This document shows, in pieces, positions 1 through 6,823 of a stretch of 7,747 nt of DNA. The stretch spans positions 10,423 through 18,169 of the forward strand of contig JAESUT010000148.1 in assembly GCA_016762995.1 (NCBI GenBank), in the 5' to 3' direction. Made by a program: the position numbers and the translations under genes. The notes under the pieces were generated by a model. The model was not told where the DNA came from, made no database searches, and saw nothing but the letters and a program-made list of their open reading frames with translations. The DNA is from Gammaproteobacteria bacterium. Lineage in GTDB: Bacteria; Pseudomonadota; Gammaproteobacteria; Pseudomonadales; Pseudohongiellaceae. Every line of letters begins with the position of its first letter. Position 1 is the first letter of the stretch.

Positions 1-750
1 TTGGTTAGCCAGTTCAGCTACGAGCCGTCGCAGCGGCAGAAAGCCGATCCATTTCAGGTTATTTACAACAAGATCGCTAATGATTTATTGGAATATAGGA
101 AGCGTAATTTAACAAACCAGCAGATAGTAGAGGTTCGCACTATATCCGAATTGTTGTTCGCCCGCCGATTTTCGCCGGAGGTATTCGATGCGTATTTATC
201 GACAAATCGTCAGGGTAATCTGGTGATAACCGCTCTCCCGGCCGAAACTGATCCAGTGTTGCAAAGAGTGCGTGACATTAGAGAACGGGACTTCATGTTT
301 ATTGACACCGTTCAGGATTACTACGCGACCTATGTTAGGCAGATGCGCTTACCTTATGACACATGGCGGGCATTGAGCTACGACGAAACTATTGAGCTTA
401 GAGAGCTAAGGGCATCTGCTAACCGCCGATTTGTTGCGGGAGCGGCGGCGGTTTTAGGTGGCTTGGCAGCAGCGACTGGCGGTGGAAATTATGCGACACA
501 AACCGGGGGTGCAATTGGTGTGGGTGCGGGGGCGTACCTGATTAAGAGTGGATTCGACAAACGAGCCGAAGCGAAACTACACTCGGATGCGTTACAAGAA
601 CTGGGCGAGTCACTAGAGAACGAAGTTGCCCCGCGTGTATTTAGTCTGGACGATCGTACTATCACACTCACGGGGTCAGTCGAAGAGCAGTATGCCCAAT
701 GGAAAGAAGTTCTGGCAGATATTTACGCGTCAGAAGTAGGTGATATTTAA
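1..750 (+). CDS. Uncharacterised protein with Ala/Gly-rich hydrophobic segment (5' end uncertain or truncated)
   Basis: The reading frame is open from the first base of the window to a TAA at 748-750, giving 249 residues. The first codon is TTG, which could be a start, but no upstream sequence is visible to show a ribosome binding site. The true N-terminus, possibly with a signal peptide or lipobox, may therefore lie outside. Residues 1-140 are charged and mostly helical. Residues about 144-182 form an Ala/Gly-rich stretch (GGLAAATGGG, then GGAIGVGAGAYL) resembling a glycine-zipper or a weak membrane-inserting hairpin. The tail (residues 185-249) is charged, with an aromatic motif around EEQYAQWKEVLADIY. 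I do not recognise a named family. Its position 45 bases before the TPR/PEGA gene on the same strand suggests it is the upstream member of the same operon, and an envelope-associated role would fit, but that is inference. The C-terminal boundary is secure; start and function are not. Confidence 0.7.
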   Translation: MVSQFSYEPSQRQKADPFQVIYNKIANDLLEYRKRNLTNQQIVEVRTISELLFARRFSPEVFDAYLSTNRQGNLVITALPAETDPVLQRVRDIRERDFMFIDTVQDYYATYVRQMRLPYDTWRALSYDETIELRELRASANRRFVAGAAAVLGGLAAATGGGNYATQTGGAIGVGAGAYLIKSGFDKRAEAKLHSDALQELGESLENEVAPRVFSLDDRTITLTGSVEEQYAQWKEVLADIYASEVGDI

Positions 751-757
751 TCGGTTC

Positions 758-773
758 ATCCGCCATAGCGGAT
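758..773. repeat. Short perfect inverted repeat (6-bp stem, 4-base loop)
   Basis: ATCCGC at 758-763 and GCGGAT at 768-773 are exact reverse complements separated by CATA. This lies in the 45-base gap between the first and second genes. No run of T follows (the next bases are CTCCCC), so it is not a typical intrinsic terminator. It could be a small mRNA hairpin or an operator half-site pair, or chance. It is the only clear dyad noticed in an intergenic gap of this window. Confidence 0.4.
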
Positions 774-795
774 CTCCCCACGAACAGAATGCACT

Positions 796-2331
796 ATGCT
801 AGATAAAGATGTCGACAAGATTGACTCTGTTAATTTTGATCACAATGATAACTCAGTATTTCGAGATCAGGCTGCTAATCAACAAGTCGAGAAGCCTTCG
901 CCTTGGATTTGGTTTGGCCTTGGTGGCCTGTTGTTGCTTGCCCTACTGGTCATCTTTGTTCTTCCCTCCATTGTTTCCGAATACGAATTGCCCTTAGAGC
1001 GGCGAGTCGATTTGCTTGATACCCCCGTTGGTGAAATTGTAGCGAGTAATGCAAATGCGATCTCTCCCTTCGAGGAGGCACAACGCGCATTGCAGCGAAA
1101 GGAAGCGCAGGATGTGCTTGCCGAGTTATTGGCCTATCAGACTGAATTAGATGCACTGGATGTAGCCGTTTGGGGGCAGCAAGCCTATGAGGCTTCCTTG
1201 GAGCAGGCCAGTATTGGCGATGAGTATTATCGGGCGCAGGACTTTCTATTGGCCCGCGAGTCCTACGAGACTGGCCGCGATGGTTTGAGCAGTCTAATCG
1301 ATTCAATTTCCTCTGTTCTCGAGCAGACTCTTATAGAAGCAGAGCGGGCGCTGATCAACCTAGACTCAGCAGATGCACTTACAAAGTATACCCTAGCGTT
1401 GCTGTTGGATCCGGAAAACGAATTGGCACAGATAGGCGAGCAGCGCGCGCTAACCTTGGACAATGTTAGTGACCTGCTGAGAGAGGCTAACGATTTAGTC
1501 GAGGATGGAGAGTTACAGCAGGCTCTAGCGGATTACCGCGCCGTGTTAGATTTGGATAGCTACAACGAGGACGCCGCGGATAAAATTGCGGTAGTCTCCC
1601 AGCTTATTACTGAGAACGAATTTGCCCAAATCATGTCGAGTGGTTATTCGTTGCTGCAACAAGGTGAGCCCGAACAGGCAGTAGCTGTATTTCAGAGAGC
1701 CTTGCGACTTGGCATTAAGCAGAATGAAGCCCAGGCTGCAATTAACCAAACCGAGAACGAGATTGCGAATACTGAAATCAATCGCTTAAGTGGGCTGATT
1801 ACAACGGCGCAGCAGAACGAGCAATGGCAGGAGGCGGTTGATCAATACGACAATGTCCTCGCTATCGATAGCAATTTATTGTTCGCAATTGAAGGCCGCG
1901 ACTACGCAGACAAGCGAGCGAGATTAGATCAATTGCTGGTGGAGGCAATAGACAATCCGGAACGATTTTCTGAGGATGAAGTTTTTGAAGAGACGCGCCT
2001 ATCGTATTTCATTGGTCGGGATATTGAGAGTCCCGGGCCTAGGCTCGCAGAGCAGTTAGATGAGCTGGAAGCGTTCTTGGAATATTCGCTTGTACCAATA
2101 GACATCTCCTTTAGATCTGACAACCAGACCGAAGTTACATTGCTAAGAATTGAGGAGTTGGGAATGTTTGAGCAAACGTTCCTCTCGCTGAAGCCGGGCC
2201 GCTATGTTGTTATAGGAAAACGTAGCGGCTACAGAGAAGTTCGCGAGGAGTTTACTGTGGGCTTTGGCCTCACCCCCGAGACTGTCATCGTTCAATGCGA
2301 CGAGCGTATCGTTTCTTCAAGCAGGCGATAA
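796..2331 (+). CDS. Bitopic inner-membrane TPR-repeat protein with C-terminal PEGA-like domain
   Basis: The 511-residue product has a short acidic cytoplasmic N-terminus (1-36) and one transmembrane helix at about 37-60 (WIWFGLGGLLLLALLVIFVL). A large region follows that should be periplasmic. Residues about 95-370 are helical with TPR-like units. The clearest are near 227-257 (ANDLVEDGELQQALADYRAVL), 281-306 (YSLLQQGEPEQAVAVFQRAL) and 335-360 (NEQWQEAVDQYDNVLAID), with weaker ones near 141-166 and 185-211. Residues about 433-505 form a beta-rich domain with the PEGA-like signature LKPGRYVVIGKRSGYREV. The family roles of TPR (protein docking) and PEGA (surface or envelope-associated beta domain) suggest a scaffold; no enzyme motif is visible. 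The ATG at 796 has only a weak purine-rich Shine-Dalgarno (around AACAGA), but no better in-frame start was seen. Three bases separate its stop from the next ATG, indicating an operon. Its domain plan (N-in, one helix, periplasmic PEGA-type domain) parallels the next gene. Domain assignment is fairly sure; partner and function are unknown. Confidence 0.85.
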   Translation: MLDKDVDKIDSVNFDHNDNSVFRDQAANQQVEKPSPWIWFGLGGLLLLALLVIFVLPSIVSEYELPLERRVDLLDTPVGEIVASNANAISPFEEAQRALQRKEAQDVLAELLAYQTELDALDVAVWGQQAYEASLEQASIGDEYYRAQDFLLARESYETGRDGLSSLIDSISSVLEQTLIEAERALINLDSADALTKYTLALLLDPENELAQIGEQRALTLDNVSDLLREANDLVEDGELQQALADYRAVLDLDSYNEDAADKIAVVSQLITENEFAQIMSSGYSLLQQGEPEQAVAVFQRALRLGIKQNEAQAAINQTENEIANTEINRLSGLITTAQQNEQWQEAVDQYDNVLAIDSNLLFAIEGRDYADKRARLDQLLVEAIDNPERFSEDEVFEETRLSYFIGRDIESPGPRLAEQLDELEAFLEYSLVPIDISFRSDNQTEVTLLRIEELGMFEQTFLSLKPGRYVVIGKRSGYREVREEFTVGFGLTPETVIVQCDERIVSSSRR

Positions 2332-2334
2332 TTA

Positions 2335-4413
2335 ATGAGTAACAGTGATGAAATAGAAGATGTTAATGGGGCAACTGACCCTATCACACCTATAGACTTC
2401 ACCCCGCACAGTGAAGAGTCTCAAGCTTTTTCTTACAAATTTAAATGGTTGCACGTGGTGGTGGCCAGTTTTCTTCTCGTATCGTTATCGACAGGATGGT
2501 TTGTGCTAACTGCTCGATCTGTGTTCGTGGAGGTGGATCCTATTACCGCACAAATAAGTATCGATACTGGCACTAGCTTCAAGCTGGGTCAGCGCTATCT
2601 CATGCGTACGGGCTCTTATCAGCTTACGCTGCAAAATGAGGGTTATCACGAGACAGTCACTCGCCTATTGGTGAGCCAGGAACAATCGCAGACGCATCCA
2701 TTCGTGATGCGCAAACTCCCAGGAATTATTAGCTTCGATAGCACAACTATTTCCCAGGCAAGGATCAGAATCGACGGTGTCGATATTGGACTAACACCCT
2801 TAGTGAATGTAGAGGTGGAGCCGGGTGAACATCAGCTATCAATTTCCAAAGACCGATACCTTGATTTTGGCGAGACAATTCATATTGAAGGAAGAACTGT
2901 TAAGCAGAGCTTTTCGGCTAGTTTAGAGCCAGCGTGGGCGACTGTGAGCTTGACTACTACGCCTAGCGGAGCGGATGTCTTGGTGGACGGAGAACTTGTC
3001 GGTAGCACGCCGATAAATGTCGAAATTATCCAAGGACAGCGCGAGCTTGTCCTAAAGCTTGCAGGACATAAGGCCTGGCAGGAAGAATTCGATGTGCTTG
3101 CTGGCGAAGACTTTTCTGTACCGTTGGTTGAGCTTACGCCCGCCGACGGGCTGTTGTTTATCCAATCGAATCCTACGGCGGCAAGCGTAACAATTGGGGG
3201 CGAATTTAAGGGCCTTACTCCGCTAGAAGTAGCACTGTCTCCGGGCCAGAGTCATGAACTCACCTTCTTTAAGAACGGCTATAACTCGAATTCGCTCTCG
3301 ATCCGAACGCAGGCGAACGAAGAGCGAGAATTAACTATAGATCTAGAGCCGATATTGATGACAGTCAGTGTCAGGGCTCAACCTGACGACGCCGAACTCT
3401 ATGTAGATGGTGAGTTTAGGGGGTTAGCAAATCAAACCATCGAATTGATGGCAGCAAGCCAGCAGATCGAAATTCGCAAGGCTGGCTTTATTCCCTATTC
3501 AACCGAATTCACTTCACGCCCAGGATTGGAACAAATAATCAGTGTTTCTCTTAAGTCTTTGGAGCAGGCACGTTTGGAACAAATTAAGCCGGTTATTGTG
3601 TCGGCGGCGGGGCAGGCGCTTAAATTGTTTTATCCGGGTGCTTTTACCATGGGCGCCTCGCGACGTGAAGCGGGCAGAAGGCCGAATGAAAATCTTCGCG
3701 ACATCAAGTTAGAACGGCCCTTCTACCTGGGTAATCGTGAGGTTACTAATGCTGAATTCAGACTATTCAATGACCAACATAGCTCTGGAACTCTAGAGGG
3801 GCTAACTCTCGACAACGAGGCGCAACCTGTTGTCAGAATTACTTGGACCCAGGCAGCATTGTTTTGCAATTGGTTGAGTGACCAGGAATCATTGCCGCAT
3901 TTCTATGAGGTCTCGGCTGAGGATGTTGTTGGATTCAATGCAGAGTCTACCGGCTATCGCTTGCCTACCGAGGCAGAGTGGGCCTGGGCCGCAAGAACCG
4001 ATGGCAGCGGAAATCAGCTTAAGTATTCTTGGGGGAGTACGCTTCCTCCGGCAGAGAATTCGGGAAATTTCGCGGACATAAGCGCCCAGTCCTATCTCGG
4101 ACAAATAATGTTCGATTACAACGATGGCTATCTCGCTACTGCGCCGGTCGCAACATTCGATGCGAATCACTACGAACTCTATGATATGTCGGGTAACGTC
4201 TCAGAGTGGGTGCATGATTTTTACGGCGCAGTGGGCGCTATCGGTGGAGTCGAAATTGATCCGCTTGGGCCTAGGACAGGTCAGTTTCATACAATTAGAG
4301 GCTCCAGCTGGGCGCACGGCTCGGTAACTGAACTGCGCCTGTCATTTCGCGATTTCGGCATCGATGTACGCGACGATGTCGGTTTTCGAATAGCGCGTTA
4401 TTTAGAAGAATAG
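2335..4413 (+). CDS. Membrane-anchored PEGA-repeat protein with FGE/SUMF1-fold domain lacking catalytic cysteines
   Basis: The 692-residue product has an acidic cytoplasmic N-terminus (1-38), a transmembrane helix at about 39-61 (VVVASFLLVSLSTGWFVLTA) and a periplasmic remainder. Residues 62-407 hold about five tandem PEGA-type beta units near 62-127, 128-198, 199-268, 269-338 and 341-407. They share the pattern of an 'A.V.IDG...G.TP' strand, a 'PG.H.L.I...GY' strand and 'L.P' at the end. Residues about 430-690 form a formylglycine-generating-enzyme/SUMF1-type domain: PGAFTMGASRREAG, REVTNAEF, TGYRLPTEAEWAWAAR, YELYDMSGNVSEWVHDFYG, TIRGSSWAHGS and the terminal DDVGFRIAR. In true FGEs two cysteines after the RGGSW-type motif bind copper and convert Cys to formylglycine. 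Here the matching positions appear to be Ala660 and Thr665, and the only Cys of the domain is Cys511, far away. A binding or structural role is therefore more likely than sulfatase activation. No sulfatase gene is in view. The start has a plausible Shine-Dalgarno (CAGGCG, about 2322-2327) inside the end of the previous gene. Confidence 0.9.
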   Translation: MSNSDEIEDVNGATDPITPIDFTPHSEESQAFSYKFKWLHVVVASFLLVSLSTGWFVLTARSVFVEVDPITAQISIDTGTSFKLGQRYLMRTGSYQLTLQNEGYHETVTRLLVSQEQSQTHPFVMRKLPGIISFDSTTISQARIRIDGVDIGLTPLVNVEVEPGEHQLSISKDRYLDFGETIHIEGRTVKQSFSASLEPAWATVSLTTTPSGADVLVDGELVGSTPINVEIIQGQRELVLKLAGHKAWQEEFDVLAGEDFSVPLVELTPADGLLFIQSNPTAASVTIGGEFKGLTPLEVALSPGQSHELTFFKNGYNSNSLSIRTQANEERELTIDLEPILMTVSVRAQPDDAELYVDGEFRGLANQTIELMAASQQIEIRKAGFIPYSTEFTSRPGLEQIISVSLKSLEQARLEQIKPVIVSAAGQALKLFYPGAFTMGASRREAGRRPNENLRDIKLERPFYLGNREVTNAEFRLFNDQHSSGTLEGLTLDNEAQPVVRITWTQAALFCNWLSDQESLPHFYEVSAEDVVGFNAESTGYRLPTEAEWAWAARTDGSGNQLKYSWGSTLPPAENSGNFADISAQSYLGQIMFDYNDGYLATAPVATFDANHYELYDMSGNVSEWVHDFYGAVGAIGGVEIDPLGPRTGQFHTIRGSSWAHGSVTELRLSFRDFGIDVRDDVGFRIARYLEE

Positions 4414-4417
4414 GACT

Positions 4418-4684
4418 ATGCGTAATCTACTTTTGTTTACATTGTTAAGTTTCTGTCAATTTGTAAACGCGGCAGAGAATGACCCGTCAGCTCAAGATTC
4501 AGATCTGCAAGAGGTGGCACAAGTCGAGCCAGATTCTAGCATCGAGCCTCAAGAAGGCGGCAGCGATTTAACCGCCGCCGAAATTTCAGATACAAACGAA
4601 GATAAAGAAGAATCGTTGGTGCGCTTTATCCCGACCGAGGAAATTTCACAGGACTTCGGCGTTTCGTTTCCCGTCGATATTTAG
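4418..4684 (+). CDS. Small acidic exported protein of unknown function
   Basis: This 88-residue product starts with a classical signal peptide: Arg2, a Leu/Phe-rich core (LLLFTLLSFCQF) and a likely signal peptidase I site after Ala18 (V-N-A) or Ala19. Cys13 is preceded by Phe, so a lipobox is unlikely. The mature part, about 70 residues, is strongly acidic and low in complexity (many D, E, S, Q) up to about residue 65. It ends in a more structured-looking segment, VRFIPTEEISQDFGVSFPVDI minus its first residue at about 69-88. A disordered acidic linker ending in a short hydrophobic peptide suggests a periplasmic binding peptide that docks on a partner, but this is inference. The ATG is 4 bases after the stop of the PEGA/FGE gene, and AGGA (4412-4415) overlaps that stop. 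The next gene starts 31 bases on. I do not recognise a family. The signal peptide, and its snug place between two clear genes on the same strand, make it a real gene. Confidence 0.75.
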   Translation: MRNLLLFTLLSFCQFVNAAENDPSAQDSDLQEVAQVEPDSSIEPQEGGSDLTAAEISDTNEDKEESLVRFIPTEEISQDFGVSFPVDI

Positions 4685-4704
4685 AAAAGAAAAGCAAGAA
4701 AGCT

Positions 4705-4710
4705 AAGGAA
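4705..4710 (+). promoter_or_regulatory. Ribosome binding site of the MotA/TolQ/ExbB-type gene
   Basis: AAGGAA lies 5 bases before the ATG at 4716, within a purine-rich 31-base leader (4685-4715). It is the best Shine-Dalgarno match at any gene start in this window and fixes the start of the channel gene. It may give that subunit a higher translation rate, consistent with the 5:2 excess of channel subunit over partner known for this motor family; the expression effect is inference. Confidence 0.65.
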
Positions 4711-4715
4711 TTAGT

Positions 4716-5531
4716 ATGAAGCAAAGGTTGTTATCGGAAGCACTCTATCAAATTGCCGCACTAATTATTGCGGTGATCGTTGTTCATGCAGCATACGTTG
4801 CAGTGATACGGCCTAACGCCGACTTGATCCAACAACAGCAGAATGTGTTACAGGAAACAGACCCTAACTTCGTTCCGGAACGTTCAATCTATATTATCTT
4901 GCGTGATTTCGAACAAGAAACATGCATAATTTTATTGCTTTGGGCTCTCGCGATGCTGGGTATGAAGGTCCAGCAGACACTGCGAGAGAGGGCGCTGCTA
5001 GATAGAACCCTGATAAATATATCTGATGGCATGAGTATATTGCCCGAGGATGCACGTAAATATGCGCGCTCACTGCAGGCGTTGCCAGAAAGGGAGCGTC
5101 AATTTCTCTTGCCTAGGGCTTTACTCGCGGGTCTGCATAGATTTCAGTCCACTAAGAATATTCAAGATGTTGCCACCACCATCAAAGTCACTTGCGATAC
5201 CGAAGCAGATCGAATGGAAACGGAGATGTCGATTGTTCGCTATATCGCGTGGGCGATTCCTTCGATTGGATTCCTTGGCACAGTTCGTGGAATTGGCACG
5301 GCACTGGGCCAGGCGTATCAAGCTGTGAGCGGGGATATTGTGGGTGTTACTACTAGCTTGGGTGTGGCTTTTAATTCAACCTTCGTTGCACTTGTGGTTA
5401 GCATCCTGTTGATGTTCGTACTTCATCAATTACAACTGATTCAAGATAGGTTGGTATTTGATTGTCAGACTTACTGTGACGAAAAAATGTTGAGACATTT
5501 ACAAGTACCAGCAGAGAGAGATGTTAAATAA
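4716..5531 (+). CDS. MotA/TolQ/ExbB proton-channel family protein
   Basis: The 271-residue product is the channel-forming subunit type of ion-driven stators (MotA, TolQ, ExbB), which form a pentamer around the helices of a partner subunit. Four membrane segments are visible: about 12-30 (IAALIIAVIVVHAAYVAVI), 68-86 (ETCIILLLWALAMLGM), 174-198 and 208-238. A cytoplasmic region of about 87 residues lies between the second and third. The third segment has the family signature IPSIGFLGTVRGIGTALG. Thr189 in LGTV matches the pore threonine of the 'APLLGLLGTV' motif of ExbB/TolQ. The fourth segment reads TTSLGVAFNSTFVALVVSI, with Thr222 matching the second pore threonine. Four helices resemble MotA, whereas TolQ and ExbB have three. 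The following genes lie close by: its TAA overlaps the next ATG (TAATG), and the ExbD-like VWA protein begins about 1.3 kb downstream. No separate stand-alone exbD/tolR gene is in view, so the VWA protein is the likely partner. Family assignment is firm; the driven process is unknown. Confidence 0.93.
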   Translation: MKQRLLSEALYQIAALIIAVIVVHAAYVAVIRPNADLIQQQQNVLQETDPNFVPERSIYIILRDFEQETCIILLLWALAMLGMKVQQTLRERALLDRTLINISDGMSILPEDARKYARSLQALPERERQFLLPRALLAGLHRFQSTKNIQDVATTIKVTCDTEADRMETEMSIVRYIAWAIPSIGFLGTVRGIGTALGQAYQAVSGDIVGVTTSLGVAFNSTFVALVVSILLMFVLHQLQLIQDRLVFDCQTYCDEKMLRHLQVPAERDVK

Positions 5532-5533
5532 TG
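5529..5533 (+). promoter_or_regulatory. TAATG stop/start overlap (translational coupling)
   Basis: The TAA stop of the channel gene (5529-5531) shares its last A with the ATG of the next gene (5531-5533). A purine-rich AGAGAGAG stretch at about 5513-5520 can serve as Shine-Dalgarno. Such overlaps usually couple translation of the two products, which supports a common complex or pathway. Confidence 0.7.
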
Positions 5534-6823
5534 AGTTTGAAAGTTATCGAATTAAACGATAACGCCTTACGTGTTGGCGATGAGTCCGGAATTCTTGTTG
5601 AGAGTCCGGGCTTTGCGTTGGCTGTTGATAAGCAGATACAGCTGGGAGACGTCGCGAAACAACAGGCGCGGATACATCCAACCAGTAGTTATAACAAATA
5701 CCTGCATGAATTGAGTTTGGATCCGATAAGTCAAGCGATTGGTATTCGCCACTTCGCCGATATCGCTTACGCACATCTACTGCATTTAGCAGAAGAAGGT
5801 GGCATTGATGCGGATGTGATCTTTGCGGTGCCTGGAAATTTCACCAGAGCGCAACTGGCTATTCTTTTAGGGCTCGCAAAGCAGAGCCCCTTTCAGGCAG
5901 TTGGTATGGTGGACTCGGCGCTGGCTGCGGCCCACGCGGCCACCCATACTGGATCCCTCATCTATGCTGAGATGCAGTTGCACCAAGTAGTTCTCACTAA
6001 AATTGTCGCGGGTCAGGACAGTCTACAGCGTGATTCGGTGATCCAAATCCCGGGTGTGGGTAGTCAAAACTTCATGGACCTTATGATGCAACTGGCTACA
6101 GGCTTGTTTATTGAACAGTGTCGATTCAATCCGCAACATGATGCGGAATCAGAGCAACAACTCTATAACGCGTTACCGTTTTGGTTAGAAAACGATGACA
6201 GGGATCAAAACAGTCTATTACTCGAGTTAAAAGTTAACACGGCGGTGCACACAGCGAAGATGCCGCGTGAAAGCCTGATCAACAATCTTTCCAGATATTA
6301 CAAGAGCATCTGTCAGCAAGTTACTGAACTCGTGGTGGACGGAGATAGCAAACTACTCTTAAGCCCCGATTTCGCAGACCTACCTGGCTTTCGTTCGTTT
6401 CTGGACGAGAGTATTGAATTGGAGGTGCTTCCTGTCGATGCAATTAGCAGGGCCGTTATTTTGAATCGGAACAGTATCGTAAGCGGTGATGATCAGATCC
6501 AATTGATTACTTCGCTACCTAAAGTTGCAGATCCGGTGAAGGCGGGCAGTCCATCATCCAATCCTATCGCAGCGGAACCTGAAGAGGGAAAAGCGACGCA
6601 TGTGCTAGTCGGTAGTACCGCGATTCCGTTGGGCTCTATAAATCTTCCGGAGCTTGGACGAATAGAAAAACACGAAGACAGGTTCTACTTAGATAGTGGA
6701 AAGATAGAGTTCTTGTTGAATCAACATACGGTTTCTGGAAAACACGAGCTTGGTCTGGGCGACCTAATTCAGTCTAGTGAAGATAGCGAGACGATTCGAT
6801 TAATACAGGTAAGCAATGTCTAG
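5531..6823 (+). CDS. Degenerate Hsp70/actin-like protein with beta-rich, weakly FHA-like C-terminus
   Basis: The 430-residue product has no signal peptide or membrane helix, so it should be cytoplasmic. Residues about 1-325 read like an Hsp70/FtsA-type actin-fold ATPase. The clearest match is ADVIFAVPGNFTRAQLAILL with GMVDSALAAAHA (about 94-136), the counterpart of the Hsp70 'VPa.F...qr.a...A' and 'ineptAAAlay' region. LLLSPDFADLPGFRSFL (about 275-291) sits where an adenosine motif would. The usual glycine-rich phosphate loop is degenerate: the N-terminus reads VIELNDNALRVGD with no D.GT, and the second phosphate region near 143-151 is also poor. ATP hydrolysis is therefore doubtful. After a Pro/Ser/Ala-rich linker (about 330-352), residues 355-428 form a beta-rich module with PELGRIE and LGLGDLI, weakly like an FHA domain but missing its SxxH core. 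It lies between, and overlaps, the channel gene and the ExbD-like VWA gene, so a regulator or assembly factor on the cytoplasmic face of the motor is plausible. The fold call is by motif resemblance only. Confidence 0.75.
   Translation: MSLKVIELNDNALRVGDESGILVESPGFALAVDKQIQLGDVAKQQARIHPTSSYNKYLHELSLDPISQAIGIRHFADIAYAHLLHLAEEGGIDADVIFAVPGNFTRAQLAILLGLAKQSPFQAVGMVDSALAAAHAATHTGSLIYAEMQLHQVVLTKIVAGQDSLQRDSVIQIPGVGSQNFMDLMMQLATGLFIEQCRFNPQHDAESEQQLYNALPFWLENDDRDQNSLLLELKVNTAVHTAKMPRESLINNLSRYYKSICQQVTELVVDGDSKLLLSPDFADLPGFRSFLDESIELEVLPVDAISRAVILNRNSIVSGDDQIQLITSLPKVADPVKAGSPSSNPIAAEPEEGKATHVLVGSTAIPLGSINLPELGRIEKHEDRFYLDSGKIEFLLNQHTVSGKHELGLGDLIQSSEDSETIRLIQVSNV
6807..6823 (+). promoter_or_regulatory. 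Shine-Dalgarno and 8-base gene overlap at start of ExbD-like VWA gene
   Basis: The ATG of the VWA gene (6816-6818) lies inside the end of the Hsp70-like gene, whose stop is TAG at 6821-6823. An AGGT at 6807-6810 is 5 bases upstream of the ATG. The start is supported because it places three arginines directly before the membrane helix and the Asp-bearing motif at residue 20, the normal arrangement in ExbD/TolR proteins. The overlap suggests coupled translation. Confidence 0.65.

Noticed and set aside
758..773. Hairpin ATCCGC/GCGGAT as a rho-independent terminator
   Set aside because: The stem is only 6 bp and no T-run follows; the next gene continues on the same strand within 25 bases.
950..1306. 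A 118-codon minus-strand open frame inside the TPR gene
   Set aside because: The translation is rich in Arg, Pro and His with no recognisable motif and it overlaps a well-supported forward gene; it is treated as a shadow.
3580..4413. Genuine sulfatase-activating enzyme or ergothioneine synthase (EgtB)
   Set aside because: The positions of the FGE catalytic cysteines appear to be Ala and Thr, there is no DinB-type His cluster as in EgtB, and no sulfatase or ergothioneine gene is in view.
4418..4684. Lipoprotein call for the small acidic protein based on Cys13
   Set aside because: The residues before Cys13 are L-S-F; Phe at the position next to Cys does not fit a lipobox, while a normal signal peptidase I site (V-N-A) follows.
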